Shown: positions 39,597-48,543, counted from the first letter of the stretch. The stretch is DNA of 64,000 nucleotides from an uncultured Verrucomicrobiae bacterium (GCA_937946835.1 CALFAV010000011.1:23850-87849); one strand, 5' to 3'. A program made the numbers and translations. Notes: generated by a model from the sequence alone, not told the origin.

Positions 39597-40465
39597 AGAC
39601 CAACCCCCTCGTTTCCACCCTGGTCCTGGGCGGCGTGGGCGACCCCGGCGCCGCGGCCGCCGTGGCTCCCGAGGCGCCCATCCGGGCCATCGCCGACAAC
39701 TCCTTCCTGGTCGAGGAGGCCTACAATCAGGAACCGGGCGTGGTGCAGCACATCGTCACCGCGCACCGGGCCGTGGATCGCCGCGCCGGGGCGGACGACC
39801 GGGTGTGGGCGCTGGCCTACACGCAGGAATGGCCGCTGGTCACCCAGACCCATCAGATCGGATTCACCCTGCCCTACCAGTTTGTGGAAAGCGGCGGCCA
39901 AACCGTGGGCGGCTGGGGCGACCTGCTGCTGAACTACCGTTGGCAGGCCTGGTACGACGAGGCGCAACTCACCGCCCTGGCCCCCCGCCTCAGCCTGGTC
40001 TGGCCCACCGGCGACGCCCACCGGGGGCTGGGCCACGACACCGTCGGTTTCGAGGTGAATCTGCCCTTCAGCACGGCCCTGGACGCGCGTTGGGCCGTGC
40101 ATGTCAACGCCGGCCTCCGCCACCTGCCCCGGGCCGGCCCGGCCCCGCGGGCCGACCTTACCGATGTCCATCTCGGGGCCAGCCTCATCTATGCCTTTGG
40201 GCCCCACCTCCACGGGTTGCTCGAAGGGGTCGCCCAGTGGGAAGAGACCCGCGGCCCGGCCGGCGACCGCGAGCGCGCATTTGCGGCTGTGGTATCGCCG
40301 GGATTGCGCCGGGCCTTCCACCTGCCCGGCGAAGCGCAACTGGTGTTGGGCCTGGCCGCGCCCATCGGACTGACCGGAGCCGCCCCGGATTGGGGCGTGT
40401 TCTTCTACCTGTCCGTTGAACACGGTTTCAGACGGTGCCAGGCGTCCGGGCTGACCGCTCCTTGA
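39593..40465 (+). CDS. Predicted outer-membrane beta-barrel in the metal operon
   Basis: A 290-residue protein with a short signal-like start. The mature part opens IADNSFLVEEAYNQEPGVVQHI and continues with alternating amphipathic strands (WALAYTQEWPLVT, QIGFTLPYQFV, LLLNYRWQAWYDE and similar), typical of the 'transporter'/MetA-pathway-like (PF13557-type) barrel family. Its place between the regulator (4-base overlap) and the binding-protein gene (8-base gap) suggests that it carries metal, or a metal complex, across the outer membrane. That substrate is inference from context. The final strand (VFFYLSVEHGF) is followed by a 10-residue tail, which is unusual for a barrel that normally ends in an aromatic residue. 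Confidence 0.72.
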   Translation: MKTNPLVSTLVLGGVGDPGAAAAVAPEAPIRAIADNSFLVEEAYNQEPGVVQHIVTAHRAVDRRAGADDRVWALAYTQEWPLVTQTHQIGFTLPYQFVESGGQTVGGWGDLLLNYRWQAWYDEAQLTALAPRLSLVWPTGDAHRGLGHDTVGFEVNLPFSTALDARWAVHVNAGLRHLPRAGPAPRADLTDVHLGASLIYAFGPHLHGLLEGVAQWEETRGPAGDRERAFAAVVSPGLRRAFHLPGEAQLVLGLAAPIGLTGAAPDWGVFFYLSVEHGFRRCQASGLTAP

Positions 40466-40473
40466 AAGGCCGC

Positions 40474-41424
40474 ATGAGTCTGCTCCCTCGTGATTGGTTT
40501 GAACTCCTCGGGCTGGTCCCCCTGGCGGCAGCCCTGATCGGTTGCGCGCCCGGGGCGGAACCGGTCCCCCCGGGTGCCGCCCCGCAACGCCCGCTCCGGG
40601 CGGTGTGCACCACGACCCTGGTGGCCGACCTGGTGCGGGTCATCGGCGGAGAGCGGGTGGTGGTGGAAAGCCTCATGGGCCCGGGTGTGGACCCGCACTT
40701 GTACAAGGCCAGCGAGGGAGACGTGCGGCGCCTGGCCGGGGCGGACCTCATTTTTTACCACGGCCTGAATCTCGAGGGCAAAATGGGGGAACTGTTCGCC
40801 CGGCTGCGGGATCAAAGGCCCGTGGTGGCGGTGGCGGAGGCCATTGACCCCGCCCGCCTGCGCGCCCTGCCCGGACACCCGGGACAGTATGACCCGCACA
40901 TCTGGTTCGACGTAAGCCTGTGGCGCGAGGCGGCCGCGGCAGTGGCCCAAGCGCTGGCCCGCCACGACCCGGCGCACGCCGCCGATTACACCGCGCGCCA
41001 GACCGCTTACGACGTCGAACTGGCCGCGCTCGACGCCGAGGTACGGACCCGCCTGGCCGCCATCCCGCGCGAGCGCCGGGTGCTGGTCACCGCTCACGAC
41101 GCCTTCGCCTACCTGGGCGCCCGGTACGACCTGGAGGTGGTCGCCCTGCAGGGCGTCAGCACCGCCACTGAAGCCGGTGTGGCGGACGTCAAACGCCTGG
41201 TGGACCTGGTGGTCGCACGCGGGATCAAGGCCATCTTCGTTGAGACCAGCGTGCCCGAACGCGCCCTCCGGGCGGTGCGCGAAGCGGCGCGCGCCCGCGG
41301 GCACGAGGTGCAAGTGGGCGCCCCCCTGTTCTCGGACGCCCTGGGCGACCCGGACACCCCCGCCGGCACCTACGTGGGGATGGTTCGGCACAACGTCCGG
41401 GCCATCGTCGAGGGCCTCCAATGA
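40474..41424 (+). CDS. mntA: Metal ABC transporter substrate-binding lipoprotein (ZnuA/MntA/TroA class)
   Basis: A 316-residue cluster-9 binding protein. The N-terminal lipobox ALIGC anchors it. Metal ligands are visible in [22 protein letters not shown] (His-Ile-Trp), [16 protein letters not shown] and [12 protein letters not shown], in the order usual for Mn/Zn/Fe(II) carriers. There is no long His-rich loop, which argues against a classic ZnuA and fits manganese or iron. ATG 40474 is chosen, with AAAGG a few bases upstream; an earlier GTG would spoil the signal peptide. The ATPase gene overlaps the stop by 4 bases. Confidence 0.9.
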   Translation: MSLLPRDWFELLGLVPLAAALIGCAPGAEPVPPGAAPQRPLRAVCTTTLVADLVRVIGGERVVVESLMGPGVDPHLYKASEGDVRRLAGADLIFYHGLNLEGKMGELFARLRDQRPVVAVAEAIDPARLRALPGHPGQYDPHIWFDVSLWREAAAAVAQALARHDPAHAADYTARQTAYDVELAALDAEVRTRLAAIPRERRVLVTAHDAFAYLGARYDLEVVALQGVSTATEAGVADVKRLVDLVVARGIKAIFVETSVPERALRAVREAARARGHEVQVGAPLFSDALGDPDTPAGTYVGMVRHNVRAIVEGLQ

Positions 41425-42257
41425 AACCTGTCCCCCAGATGCCAGCCCAAACCGTGGCGCCCCCCACCGCCACTTCCGGCCCGACGGCTTCCCCGCCGGC
41501 GGTCGAAGTGCACGACCTGACCGTGGCCTACCACACCCAGCCGGTGTTGTGGGACGTGGATTTTGCCCTGCCCCCGGGGCGGTTGGTGGCGGTGATCGGC
41601 CCCAACGGCGCGGGCAAGAGCACGTTGCTCAAGGCCATTCTGGGCCTGGTCCCGCTCACCGCCGGGTGGGTGGAAATTTTCGGCCGCCCGCCGCGCGAAC
41701 AACGCGCCCGCATCGGGTACGTGCCCCAGCGCGAGAGCGTGGACTGGGATTTCCCGACCGACGCGCTGGACGTGGTGCTCATGGGCCTGTACGGGCGGCT
41801 GGGGTGGTTCCGGCGGCCGGGCCGGCGCGAGCGCGAGCGGGCCCTGAACGCCCTGGCCCAGGTGGGCATGGCGGCGTTTGCCCGGCGGCAGATCGGCCAG
41901 CTCTCCGGCGGCCAGCAACAACGGGTCTTCCTGGCCCGGGCGCTGGTGCAGGACGCCGCCCTGTATTTCATGGATGAACCGTTCGCCGGCGTGGACGCGG
42001 CCACCGAACGCACCATCGCCGGCCTGTTGCGGGAACTGCGCTCGGCCGGCAAAACCGTCGTGGCCGTGCATCACGACCTGCAGACCGTGCGCGAGTATTT
42101 CGACTGGGTGGTCCTGCTGAACCTGCGCCTGGTGGCGGCCGGCCCGGTGGAGCAGGTGTTCACGCCGGAAAACCTGCACACCACCTACGGCGGGAGACTG
42201 CCGGTGCTGACGCAGGCGGCGGAGACCCGCTTGCGCCGGGGGACCGGCTCGGACTGA
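41421..42257 (+). CDS. mntB: Metal ABC transporter ATP-binding protein
   Basis: A 278-residue ATPase. It has Walker [10 protein letters not shown], the Q-loop in [14 protein letters not shown] (a hallmark of Mn/Zn transport ATPases), signature LSGGQQQR, Walker [14 protein letters not shown] and H-loop VVAVHHDL. It powers import through the two permeases encoded next. It begins with about 30 poorly conserved residues before the ABC fold. Overlaps with both neighbours (4 bases and 1 base) show translational coupling. Confidence 0.93.
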   Translation: MKPVPQMPAQTVAPPTATSGPTASPPAVEVHDLTVAYHTQPVLWDVDFALPPGRLVAVIGPNGAGKSTLLKAILGLVPLTAGWVEIFGRPPREQRARIGYVPQRESVDWDFPTDALDVVLMGLYGRLGWFRRPGRRERERALNALAQVGMAAFARRQIGQLSGGQQQRVFLARALVQDAALYFMDEPFAGVDAATERTIAGLLRELRSAGKTVVAVHHDLQTVREYFDWVVLLNLRLVAAGPVEQVFTPENLHTTYGGRLPVLTQAAETRLRRGTGSD

Positions 42258-43558
42258 TGTTCACCGCGTTCGCCGACAACCCGAACCTCTGGTACGTGGC
42301 CGCCGGCAGCGCGCTGCTGGGTCTGACCAGCGGGGCGCTGGGCTGCTTCGCCGTCCTGCGGCGTCAGAGCCTGCTCGGGGACGCGCTCGCCCACGCGGCC
42401 CTGCCGGGCGTGTGTCTGGCCTTTTGGCTCACGGGCAGCAAAAGCCTCTCCGTGCTCCTGGCGGGGGCGCTGGCGGCCGCGTGGCTGGGAGCGCTGTGGG
42501 TGCTGGGCATTCTGCGCGGCACGCGCCTCAAGGAGGATGCCGCGCTGGGCATCGTGCTCTCGGTGTTTTTTGGCGGCGGCATCGTGCTGTTGACCGCCCT
42601 CCAACACCGTCCCAACGCCGCGCAGGCGGGGCTGGACAAGTTCCTGTTTGGCCAGGCGGCCGCGCTGGTGCCCGAAGACCTGCGGGTGTTGGGCGCCCTG
42701 GCGGCGGCGGCCCTGGCGGTGCTGGCCCTGGCCTTCAAGGAATTCAAACTGCTGGCCTTCGACCGCGAATTCGGCGCGGCGCTGGGCCGGCCCATGCACC
42801 GGATCGAAGTGGTGCTGACCACGCTGCTGGTGGTGGCGGTGATCCTCGGGTTGCAAACCGTGGGCGTGGTGTTGATGGCCGCCATGCTCATCGCCCCCGC
42901 CGTGGCGGCCCGGCAGTGGACCGATTCGCTCGGGCGCATGGTGCTGCTGGCCGGCGGGCTGGGGGCCCTGAGCGGGGTGGCGGGCGCCGTCCTCAGCGCC
43001 CTGGGTCCGCATTTGCCCACCGGCCCGCTCATCGTGCTCGCCGCCACGGGGGTGCTGGGCGTTTCGCTGGCCCTGGCGCCGCGGCGCGGCCTGGTGTGGG
43101 CCTGGTGGCGGCTCCGTGCCCACCGCCGCCAGGTGCGGCGCGAGAATCTGCTGGCCGATTTGTACCGGCTGGGCGAGCCGGGCCGCGACTGGGCGCAGGC
43201 GCACGGCCCGGCCGCACTGGCCGGCGTCCGGGGCCTGCCCGTGGGTCAGGTGCGCCGCACCCTGGGGCAGTTGCGCCGGCGCGGCTGGTTGGAGGCGGCC
43301 GGGGCCCGGTGGCGGTTGACCGGCTCCGGGCTTACCGAGGCCCGCCGCGTGGTGCGCAACCATCGCCTGTGGGAATTGTTCCTGGCCCGCCGGTTGGACC
43401 TGGCGTCGGACCACGTCCATCGCGACGCCGAGGAAATGGAACACACGCTGCCGCCGGAGGTGGTGGCCGAACTGGACCGGCTGCTGGGCCAACCGCACAC
43501 CGGCACTCACGGCGAACCGATTCCCCGGCCGGGCGAGCGGAACGAACCGTCCCCATGA
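42257..43558 (+). CDS. Metal ABC transporter permease with C-terminal DtxR-like module
   Basis: A 433-residue protein. Residues 1-285 form a ZnuB/MntC-like permease with eight or nine hydrophobic segments (LLGDALAHAALPGVCLAF, FDREFGAALG and TVGVVLMAAMLIAPAVAA are family hallmarks). From about 295 a soluble part resembles the winged helix (VRRTLGQLRRRGWLE) and the metal/dimer domain of DtxR proteins. His369, Glu392, Glu395 and His396 occupy the metal-ligand spacing of MntR His77, Glu99, Glu102 and His103. It ends GTHGEPIP, like the DtxR domain 2 end. The module should lie on the cytoplasmic side and could sense metal directly at the transporter. Confidence 0.88.
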   Translation: MFTAFADNPNLWYVAAGSALLGLTSGALGCFAVLRRQSLLGDALAHAALPGVCLAFWLTGSKSLSVLLAGALAAAWLGALWVLGILRGTRLKEDAALGIVLSVFFGGGIVLLTALQHRPNAAQAGLDKFLFGQAAALVPEDLRVLGALAAAALAVLALAFKEFKLLAFDREFGAALGRPMHRIEVVLTTLLVVAVILGLQTVGVVLMAAMLIAPAVAARQWTDSLGRMVLLAGGLGALSGVAGAVLSALGPHLPTGPLIVLAATGVLGVSLALAPRRGLVWAWWRLRAHRRQVRRENLLADLYRLGEPGRDWAQAHGPAALAGVRGLPVGQVRRTLGQLRRRGWLEAAGARWRLTGSGLTEARRVVRNHRLWELFLARRLDLASDHVHRDAEEMEHTLPPEVVAELDRLLGQPHTGTHGEPIPRPGERNEPSP

Positions 43559-44709
43559 GCGCCGAGTGGGCCATTGTGTTGACGGCGGTCCTGACGGCCG
43601 CGGCGTGCGCGCTGGTGGGCACGTTTCTGGTGCTGCGCCAGATGGCGCTGTTGGGCGATGCCATCAGCCATGCCGTGTTGCCGGGCATTGCGGTGGCGTT
43701 TCTGCTGACCGGGCGGTTGAACTCGCTGCCCATGTTGCTGGGCGCCGGCGCGGTGGGGCTGGTCACGGTGGCGCTCATCGAGGCGTTGTACCGGACGCGG
43801 CGCGTGGCCGCGGACTCGGCCATCGGGGTGGTGTTTCCCGCGCTGTTTGCCCTGGGAGTGCTGCTCATCACCACGCAGGCCGGCCGGGTGCACCTGGATG
43901 CCGAGTGCGTGCTGTACGGCGAGATCGCCTTTGTGCCCTTCAACCGCCTGGTGTGGGGCGGGACCGACCTGGGGCCGCGCGCGCTCTGGGTGCTGGGCGC
44001 GGTCACGCTGCTCAATGCCGCCCTGGTCACGCTGTGCTGGAAGGAACTCAAGGTCGGCACATTTGATCCCACCCTGGCGGCCGCCCTGGGACTGGCGCCG
44101 GGTCTGGTGCATTACCTGTTGATGGGGGCGGTCTCGGTCACCACGGTGGCGGCCTTCGAATCGGTGGGCGCCATTTTGGTGGTGGCGCTGCTGATCGTGC
44201 CCGCGGCCACGGCCCATCTGCTGACCGAGCGGTTGGGGCGGATGGTGGTGCTGGCGGTGGCCGCCGGGGGGCTGGCGGCGGTGGGCGGCTATGGTTTGGC
44301 CCGGGTGTGGGATGCGTCGGTGGCCGGGTGCATGGCGCTGGCGGCGGGGGTGCTGTTTGCCGGCGCCTGGTTGTTGGCCCCCCGGCAGGGGGTCCTGGCG
44401 CGGCGTTTGGAACATGCGCGCCGCGTCCGGCAACTGGCCGGCGACCTGTTGTTGACCCACTTGGCGGCCGCCGATGAGTGCCCGCCCGGCGTGCCCGCCG
44501 TGGCGGCGCATTTTCGTTGGCGGGCGCGCCGGACCCGGCGGCTGTTGGACGAGTTGGCGGCGCGGAACCTGGTGGCGCGCGGACCGGACAATCTTCTGCG
44601 GCTGACGGCCGCGGGCCGGCAGCGCGTGGCCGATTTTCAGGACCGTCGGGGGCAGCGCCACTCGGGAAACGGCGGGGACCCCACAGAGCGGCCAGCGGCG
44701 GGATGTTGA
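43555..44709 (+). CDS. Second metal ABC transporter permease with C-terminal winged-helix-like region
   Basis: A 384-residue protein. A ZnuB-like permease occupies the first 280 residues (LLGDAISHAVLPGIAVAFLL, VGAILVVALLIVPAATA). A soluble tail of about 95 residues follows (RRVRQLAGDLLLTHLAAADE, FRWRARRTRRLLDELAARNLVARGPDNLLRLT), which reads as a winged helix without the DtxR dimer/metal part. The start overlaps the first permease by 4 bases. With it, it probably forms a heterodimeric channel. Upstream in-frame sequence belongs to the other reading frame of permease one. Confidence 0.88.
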   Translation: MSAEWAIVLTAVLTAAACALVGTFLVLRQMALLGDAISHAVLPGIAVAFLLTGRLNSLPMLLGAGAVGLVTVALIEALYRTRRVAADSAIGVVFPALFALGVLLITTQAGRVHLDAECVLYGEIAFVPFNRLVWGGTDLGPRALWVLGAVTLLNAALVTLCWKELKVGTFDPTLAAALGLAPGLVHYLLMGAVSVTTVAAFESVGAILVVALLIVPAATAHLLTERLGRMVVLAVAAGGLAAVGGYGLARVWDASVAGCMALAAGVLFAGAWLLAPRQGVLARRLEHARRVRQLAGDLLLTHLAAADECPPGVPAVAAHFRWRARRTRRLLDELAARNLVARGPDNLLRLTAAGRQRVADFQDRRGQRHSGNGGDPTERPAAGC

Positions 44710-44735
44710 AGCCGCGTCGCGGGCGCCGCTTTTTT
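44709..44735 (+). terminator. Probable terminator of the metal uptake operon
   Basis: AAGCCGCG (44709-44716) pairs with CGCCGCTT (44724-44731) except for one central C-C mismatch. It runs straight into six T's (44730-44735), directly after the stop codon of the second permease. Confidence 0.5.
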
Positions 44736-44790
44736 CGCTTGAGTCAGAAAGCCGGGCGTGCTCTTTGGGGAGCGAGCACCAGCGTTTCTT

Positions 44791-45609
44791 ATGACTAAAC
44801 GCGAAGACCGGGGCCGGGCCAGCCGCGAGGCAAGGCACAACCGTCGTGTGGGACTGTGGCTGGCGGCCGCGGGGGGGCTGGTGACCCTGATCGTGGGCGG
44901 GGTGTCTTGCGGCACGTTGAGCCGGACGGTGGTGGCGCCGCCCACCATTGCCGGGGCCACGTTCGTTGGCTCCGCCACGTGCGCGGATTGTCACGAGGAG
45001 ATCGTGCAGCAGTTCCGGACCGCCGTGCACGCGAATCTCCAGGCGCGTGGCGTGAACGCGCTGGAGGTGGGCTGCGAGTCCTGCCACGGCCCCGGGAGCC
45101 GCCACAACGAAAGCGGTGGCGAGCCGGGCACGATCCTCAATCCCAAGCAGGACCCGAGCACTTGTTATCAGTGCCACCTGGCCACGCGCGCCAGTTTCCA
45201 CCTGCCCTACCATCATCCGGTGCCGGAGGGGCGTCTGAACTGCGGGGATTGCCACGATCCCCATCAGGGGCCGGCGGTCAAGGGCGCGGGCACTTCGCTG
45301 GTGTCCGGCGACGAGGCCTGTCTTGCGTGCCACAACGCCCAGCGCGGCCCGCATGTCTTCGAGCACGAGGCCCTGCGGGAGGGCTGCACCACCTGTCACC
45401 AACCGCACGGCTCGGTGAACGCCAAGCTGCTGACCCAGCGCAACGCCTCGCTCTGCCTCAAGTGCCACATCGCCGAGCGGCGGGCGGACGGGCAGGTGTT
45501 GATTGGCGGATTTGACCACGGCCTGTTGCTGTCCCGGGGCACTTGCTGGAGCGCCGGTTGCCACGAGGCGGTGCACGGCTCGCAGGTGAATTCCTCGCTG
45601 CGTTACTAG
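44791..45609 (+). CDS. Multiheme c-type cytochrome, DmsE/MtrA-like
   Basis: A 272-residue exported protein. A basic start and hydrophobic stretch (GLWLAAAGGLVTLIVGGVSC) act as signal or anchor. There are seven CxxCH heme sites (Cys64, 95, 125, 151, 177, 199 and 222) and one CxxxxCH (Cys252-His258), so up to eight c-hemes. Further histidines (HHPVP, DPHQ, QPHGS) can serve as second axial ligands. Order and spacing resemble the DmsE/MtrA family, which carry electrons through an outer-membrane porin. The porin-like gene follows 21 bases later. ATG 44791 is chosen because it precedes the positively charged signal start. Confidence 0.9.
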   Translation: MTKREDRGRASREARHNRRVGLWLAAAGGLVTLIVGGVSCGTLSRTVVAPPTIAGATFVGSATCADCHEEIVQQFRTAVHANLQARGVNALEVGCESCHGPGSRHNESGGEPGTILNPKQDPSTCYQCHLATRASFHLPYHHPVPEGRLNCGDCHDPHQGPAVKGAGTSLVSGDEACLACHNAQRGPHVFEHEALREGCTTCHQPHGSVNAKLLTQRNASLCLKCHIAERRADGQVLIGGFDHGLLLSRGTCWSAGCHEAVHGSQVNSSLRY

Positions 45610-45630
45610 ACCCGATTCCCGGAGGCTGCC

Positions 45631-47790
45631 ATGAAACGAACCGAATTGCCCGCCGCTGTGGCCCGGCACCTGGCCCGCGCGTGCCTCACCCTGCCCCTGG
45701 CGAGCGGCGTCCTTGGTGCCGATGCCGAGTCCGCCCCCGCGGCGGATTCGGCCGCCGCCGGCGACCAGGCCGTCACCGAAGAAAAAGCGAGCGCGGAAAA
45801 GGAGAGCCCGGAGCGCGAGGTCGGGGCGGCGTCCGGCGAGCTGAAGAACTGGGTCGAGTTCGGCGTGGGCGGCACCTTCTTCAACGGGCGGCGCGCGGCC
45901 TACCAGCAACGCACGGGCTTGCCCGACGGCGCCTTTGGCGGGATCGAGGGGTTCCACTTCGAGCAGGCCGTGGGCGAGGAAGGCCGCTTTCAAGTGGACG
46001 GCCGGGGCATTTTTGACAACCACGATTACGCGCTGCGATTTGATCTGACCCTGCCGGAAAAAGGGTATCTCCGCGCCGGCTACCGTGAGTACCGTCACTG
46101 GTCCGATCCCGCCGGGGGCTGGTTCCCGCCCACGCAGGGCTGGTACGATTTGTATTCCGGGGCACTGGCCTACGATGAGCGCGAGGTGTGGGTCGAGGCC
46201 GGGCTGCGACTGCCCAAGGTGCCGCAATTCACCCTCCGTTATTCCCACACCGAGCGCGAGGGGCAGAAGGACTCAACGATCTGGGGCGAAACCGACCAGA
46301 CCGGCGGCCGCGGCCCGCGCAGCATCGTGCCCGGGGTGTACGATCTAAACCGTGTCCGGGACCTGGTGATGGCCGACCTGGCCCACACCCTGGGCCCGAC
46401 CCGGGTGGGGGTGGGCTTCCGGTATGAACGGCAGGACAACGACGACGCCCGCTGGCTGCGGCGATTTCCCGGTGAAGGCCCGGCGAACGACCGGTACGTG
46501 ACCCAGCGCGACCGCACCACGGCGGACCTCTTTGGCGCCCACGCCACCACCGAGACCCCGTTGAGCGACAAGGTCAAATTCACCGCCGCCTACGGGTACA
46601 CCGACCTGAACTCGGACCTCGACGGCTACCGCGTGTACGGGGCGGCCTTCGACCCGGACCTGGCCCAGCGGCTGCCCGCCGCGGGCACGTACGAAAACCT
46701 GGCGGGGGGCTCGTTGATGCGGCAGCACGTGGGCAACCTGAACCTGATGGCCCGACTGAGCGACAAGCTGGTCCTGGTACCCTCGGTGCGGGTCGAAAGC
46801 CGCCAGACCGAGAGCGAGTCGTTCTTTGACGCTCCGGCTGCGCCGTTCAGCCCGTCCGCCTACGCGGCGGCCAGCGAACGCCGTTTGCTGGACGTGTCCG
46901 AGGCCCTGGAGGCGCGCTACACCGGCCTGACCAACTGGGTGTTTTACGCGCGCGGCTGGTGGCTGCAGGGCAGCGGTGACCTGGACGAGCGGCTGGCCAA
47001 CCGCACCACGGCCACGGAGGTCCTGTTCCGTTCCACCGACGACAACCGGCACGCTCAAAAGTACACCGCCGGCGCCGCCTGGTACCCGCTGCGCCGGCTC
47101 AGTCTGGGGGCCGAGTACTACCACAAGATTCGCGAGAACGACTTCGAGCACCTCCGCGACTCGACGCCCAACGGTCCCGACTCGGTCAACCGCCTGCCCG
47201 CGTATTTGCGGGCCCAGGAGTTCACCACCGATGACGTGAACTTTCGGGTCACCTGGCGGCCGCGGGCGAACCTGACCCTGGTGGGCCGCTACGACCTGCA
47301 GCTTTCCCAAATCGAGACCCGCGCGGACGGCCGCCCCCGGGTCGAGTCCGCCGAGCTGACCAGCCACATCGGCAGCGGCAGCTTAAGCTGGGTCCCTTGG
47401 GCGCGGATGTACCTGCAAGGGACGCTGAGCTACGTGTACGATCGGACCGAGACCCCGGCGGCGGCTTTCGTACCCGCGGTGCAGAACGGCGAGAACGATT
47501 ACTGGACCGCGCAGGTCACCGCCGGGTTTGCCTGCGACGACCGGACCGACCTGGAGCTGCAGTACGTGTACTACCGGGCGGACAACTACGCCGACAACTC
47601 CGCATTTGGCCAGCCCTATGGGGCGGGGGCGGAGGAGCACGGCGTCACCGCGGGCCTGGTGCGGCGGCTTTCAGCGCGCGTGCAACTGGCCCTGCGCTAT
47701 GGCTTTTACACCAGTCGCGACGCCCTGGCCGGCGGGCAACGCGACTACGACGCCCACCTGGTTTACTCCACCCTGCGGTACCGGTTCTAA
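45631..47790 (+). CDS. MtrB/PioB-like outer-membrane porin partner of the cytochrome
   Basis: A 719-residue barrel protein. The signal peptide (MKRTELPAAVARHLARACLTL, cut near GVLGADA) is followed by a charged 45-residue linker. Long alternating strands then run to the aromatic C-terminus YSTLRYRF, matching the MtrB/PioB/DmsF decaheme-associated barrels in length and in motifs such as LRAGYREYRHWSDP and LTLVGRYDLQLSQIETR. It probably encloses the multiheme cytochrome and carries electrons across the outer membrane. No MtrC-like outer-surface cytochrome is encoded in the window. Confidence 0.82.
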   Translation: MKRTELPAAVARHLARACLTLPLASGVLGADAESAPAADSAAAGDQAVTEEKASAEKESPEREVGAASGELKNWVEFGVGGTFFNGRRAAYQQRTGLPDGAFGGIEGFHFEQAVGEEGRFQVDGRGIFDNHDYALRFDLTLPEKGYLRAGYREYRHWSDPAGGWFPPTQGWYDLYSGALAYDEREVWVEAGLRLPKVPQFTLRYSHTEREGQKDSTIWGETDQTGGRGPRSIVPGVYDLNRVRDLVMADLAHTLGPTRVGVGFRYERQDNDDARWLRRFPGEGPANDRYVTQRDRTTADLFGAHATTETPLSDKVKFTAAYGYTDLNSDLDGYRVYGAAFDPDLAQRLPAAGTYENLAGGSLMRQHVGNLNLMARLSDKLVLVPSVRVESRQTESESFFDAPAAPFSPSAYAAASERRLLDVSEALEARYTGLTNWVFYARGWWLQGSGDLDERLANRTTATEVLFRSTDDNRHAQKYTAGAAWYPLRRLSLGAEYYHKIRENDFEHLRDSTPNGPDSVNRLPAYLRAQEFTTDDVNFRVTWRPRANLTLVGRYDLQLSQIETRADGRPRVESAELTSHIGSGSLSWVPWARMYLQGTLSYVYDRTETPAAAFVPAVQNGENDYWTAQVTAGFACDDRTDLELQYVYYRADNYADNSAFGQPYGAGAEEHGVTAGLVRRLSARVQLALRYGFYTSRDALAGGQRDYDAHLVYSTLRYRF

Positions 47791-47898
47791 CCCGCCGCCC
47801 GGTCCCCGCGCGCCTCCAGTTTTCCCCCGCTGCATTTGCGGTTGGCCGGGGTCGCGGAACCTCCTACCTTGTCCGGGTAATCCGCCCAGCCCGGCGCC

Positions 47899-48513
47899 AT
47901 GGCCACCCTGGTGATCGAAAGTGGGGAGCAGCGGGGTCGCACCCTGACGCTGGCGCATGGGCCGAATCTGTTGGGCCGCGCCGCGGACTGCACGGTGGTG
48001 ATTGACCACCCCACCGTGTCAGGGCGTCACTGCGAGATTGTCGTCTCCGAGTTCGGCGTGCGGGTGCGGGACCTGGGCTCCAGCAACGGGACCTTCGTGG
48101 ACGGGGCACCGGTGGCGCCCGAGGCCGAATTGCGGGACGGGCAAATCCTCACCGTGGGCGAGGTGCGGTTGCGGGCGGTCATCCCGCCGGTACGCGTTGC
48201 CATTCCCGAGTTGTCGGCCCCCGAGGAGGAACAGCCGGCCTTCACGCCCGAGGGCCTGCCGGCCTGCTGGAACCACCGCGACACCCCGGCCACGCTGGTC
48301 TGCACCCGCTGCGGCCGCACCTATTGCGCCGCCTGCGTCCACGGGTTGCGGGTGGAGGGCGGCCCCCTGCGGCTGTTGTGCCCGGCGTGCAGCCACCCGT
48401 GTCAGGCGCTGGAAACGGCCGGAGCGGGCGGGCGCCTGAACACGTTCTGGGCGCGGGTGGCCCGCGAGGTGCGGCGGGCGTTTGATTTCCGGCGGCCGCC
48501 GCGCCAGCCCTGA
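47899..48513 (+). CDS. FHA domain plus B-box-like zinc-finger protein
   Basis: A 204-residue protein. The forkhead-associated domain (about 1-95) has LLGRAADCTVVIDHPTVSGRHCEI and LGSSNGTFVDG, with the Gly-Arg, Ser-x-x-His and Asn positions needed to bind phosphothreonine. A Cys/His-rich segment follows (about 120-170; CWNHRDTPATLVCTRCGRTYCAACV and LLCPACSHPC) that looks like a B-box/RING-type zinc finger. A basic tail of 35 residues ends the protein. No kinase or phosphatase gene lies nearby, so the partner is unknown. Confidence 0.85.
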   Translation: MATLVIESGEQRGRTLTLAHGPNLLGRAADCTVVIDHPTVSGRHCEIVVSEFGVRVRDLGSSNGTFVDGAPVAPEAELRDGQILTVGEVRLRAVIPPVRVAIPELSAPEEEQPAFTPEGLPACWNHRDTPATLVCTRCGRTYCAACVHGLRVEGGPLRLLCPACSHPCQALETAGAGGRLNTFWARVAREVRRAFDFRRPPRQP

Positions 48514-48543
48514 GCGCGGGGCGGGGAAGAAGCCGAAGCAAGC

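Noticed and set aside
43507..46248. Minus-strand open frame of 913 codons opposite the permease, cytochrome and porin genes
   Set aside because: It overlaps genes with clear membrane and heme motifs on the other strand, and its composition is antisense-like.
44709..47790. Cytochrome and porin genes as part of the metal uptake operon
   Set aside because: A hairpin with a T-run directly after the second permease and an 81-base gap separate them, whereas all genes within the operon overlap or nearly touch.
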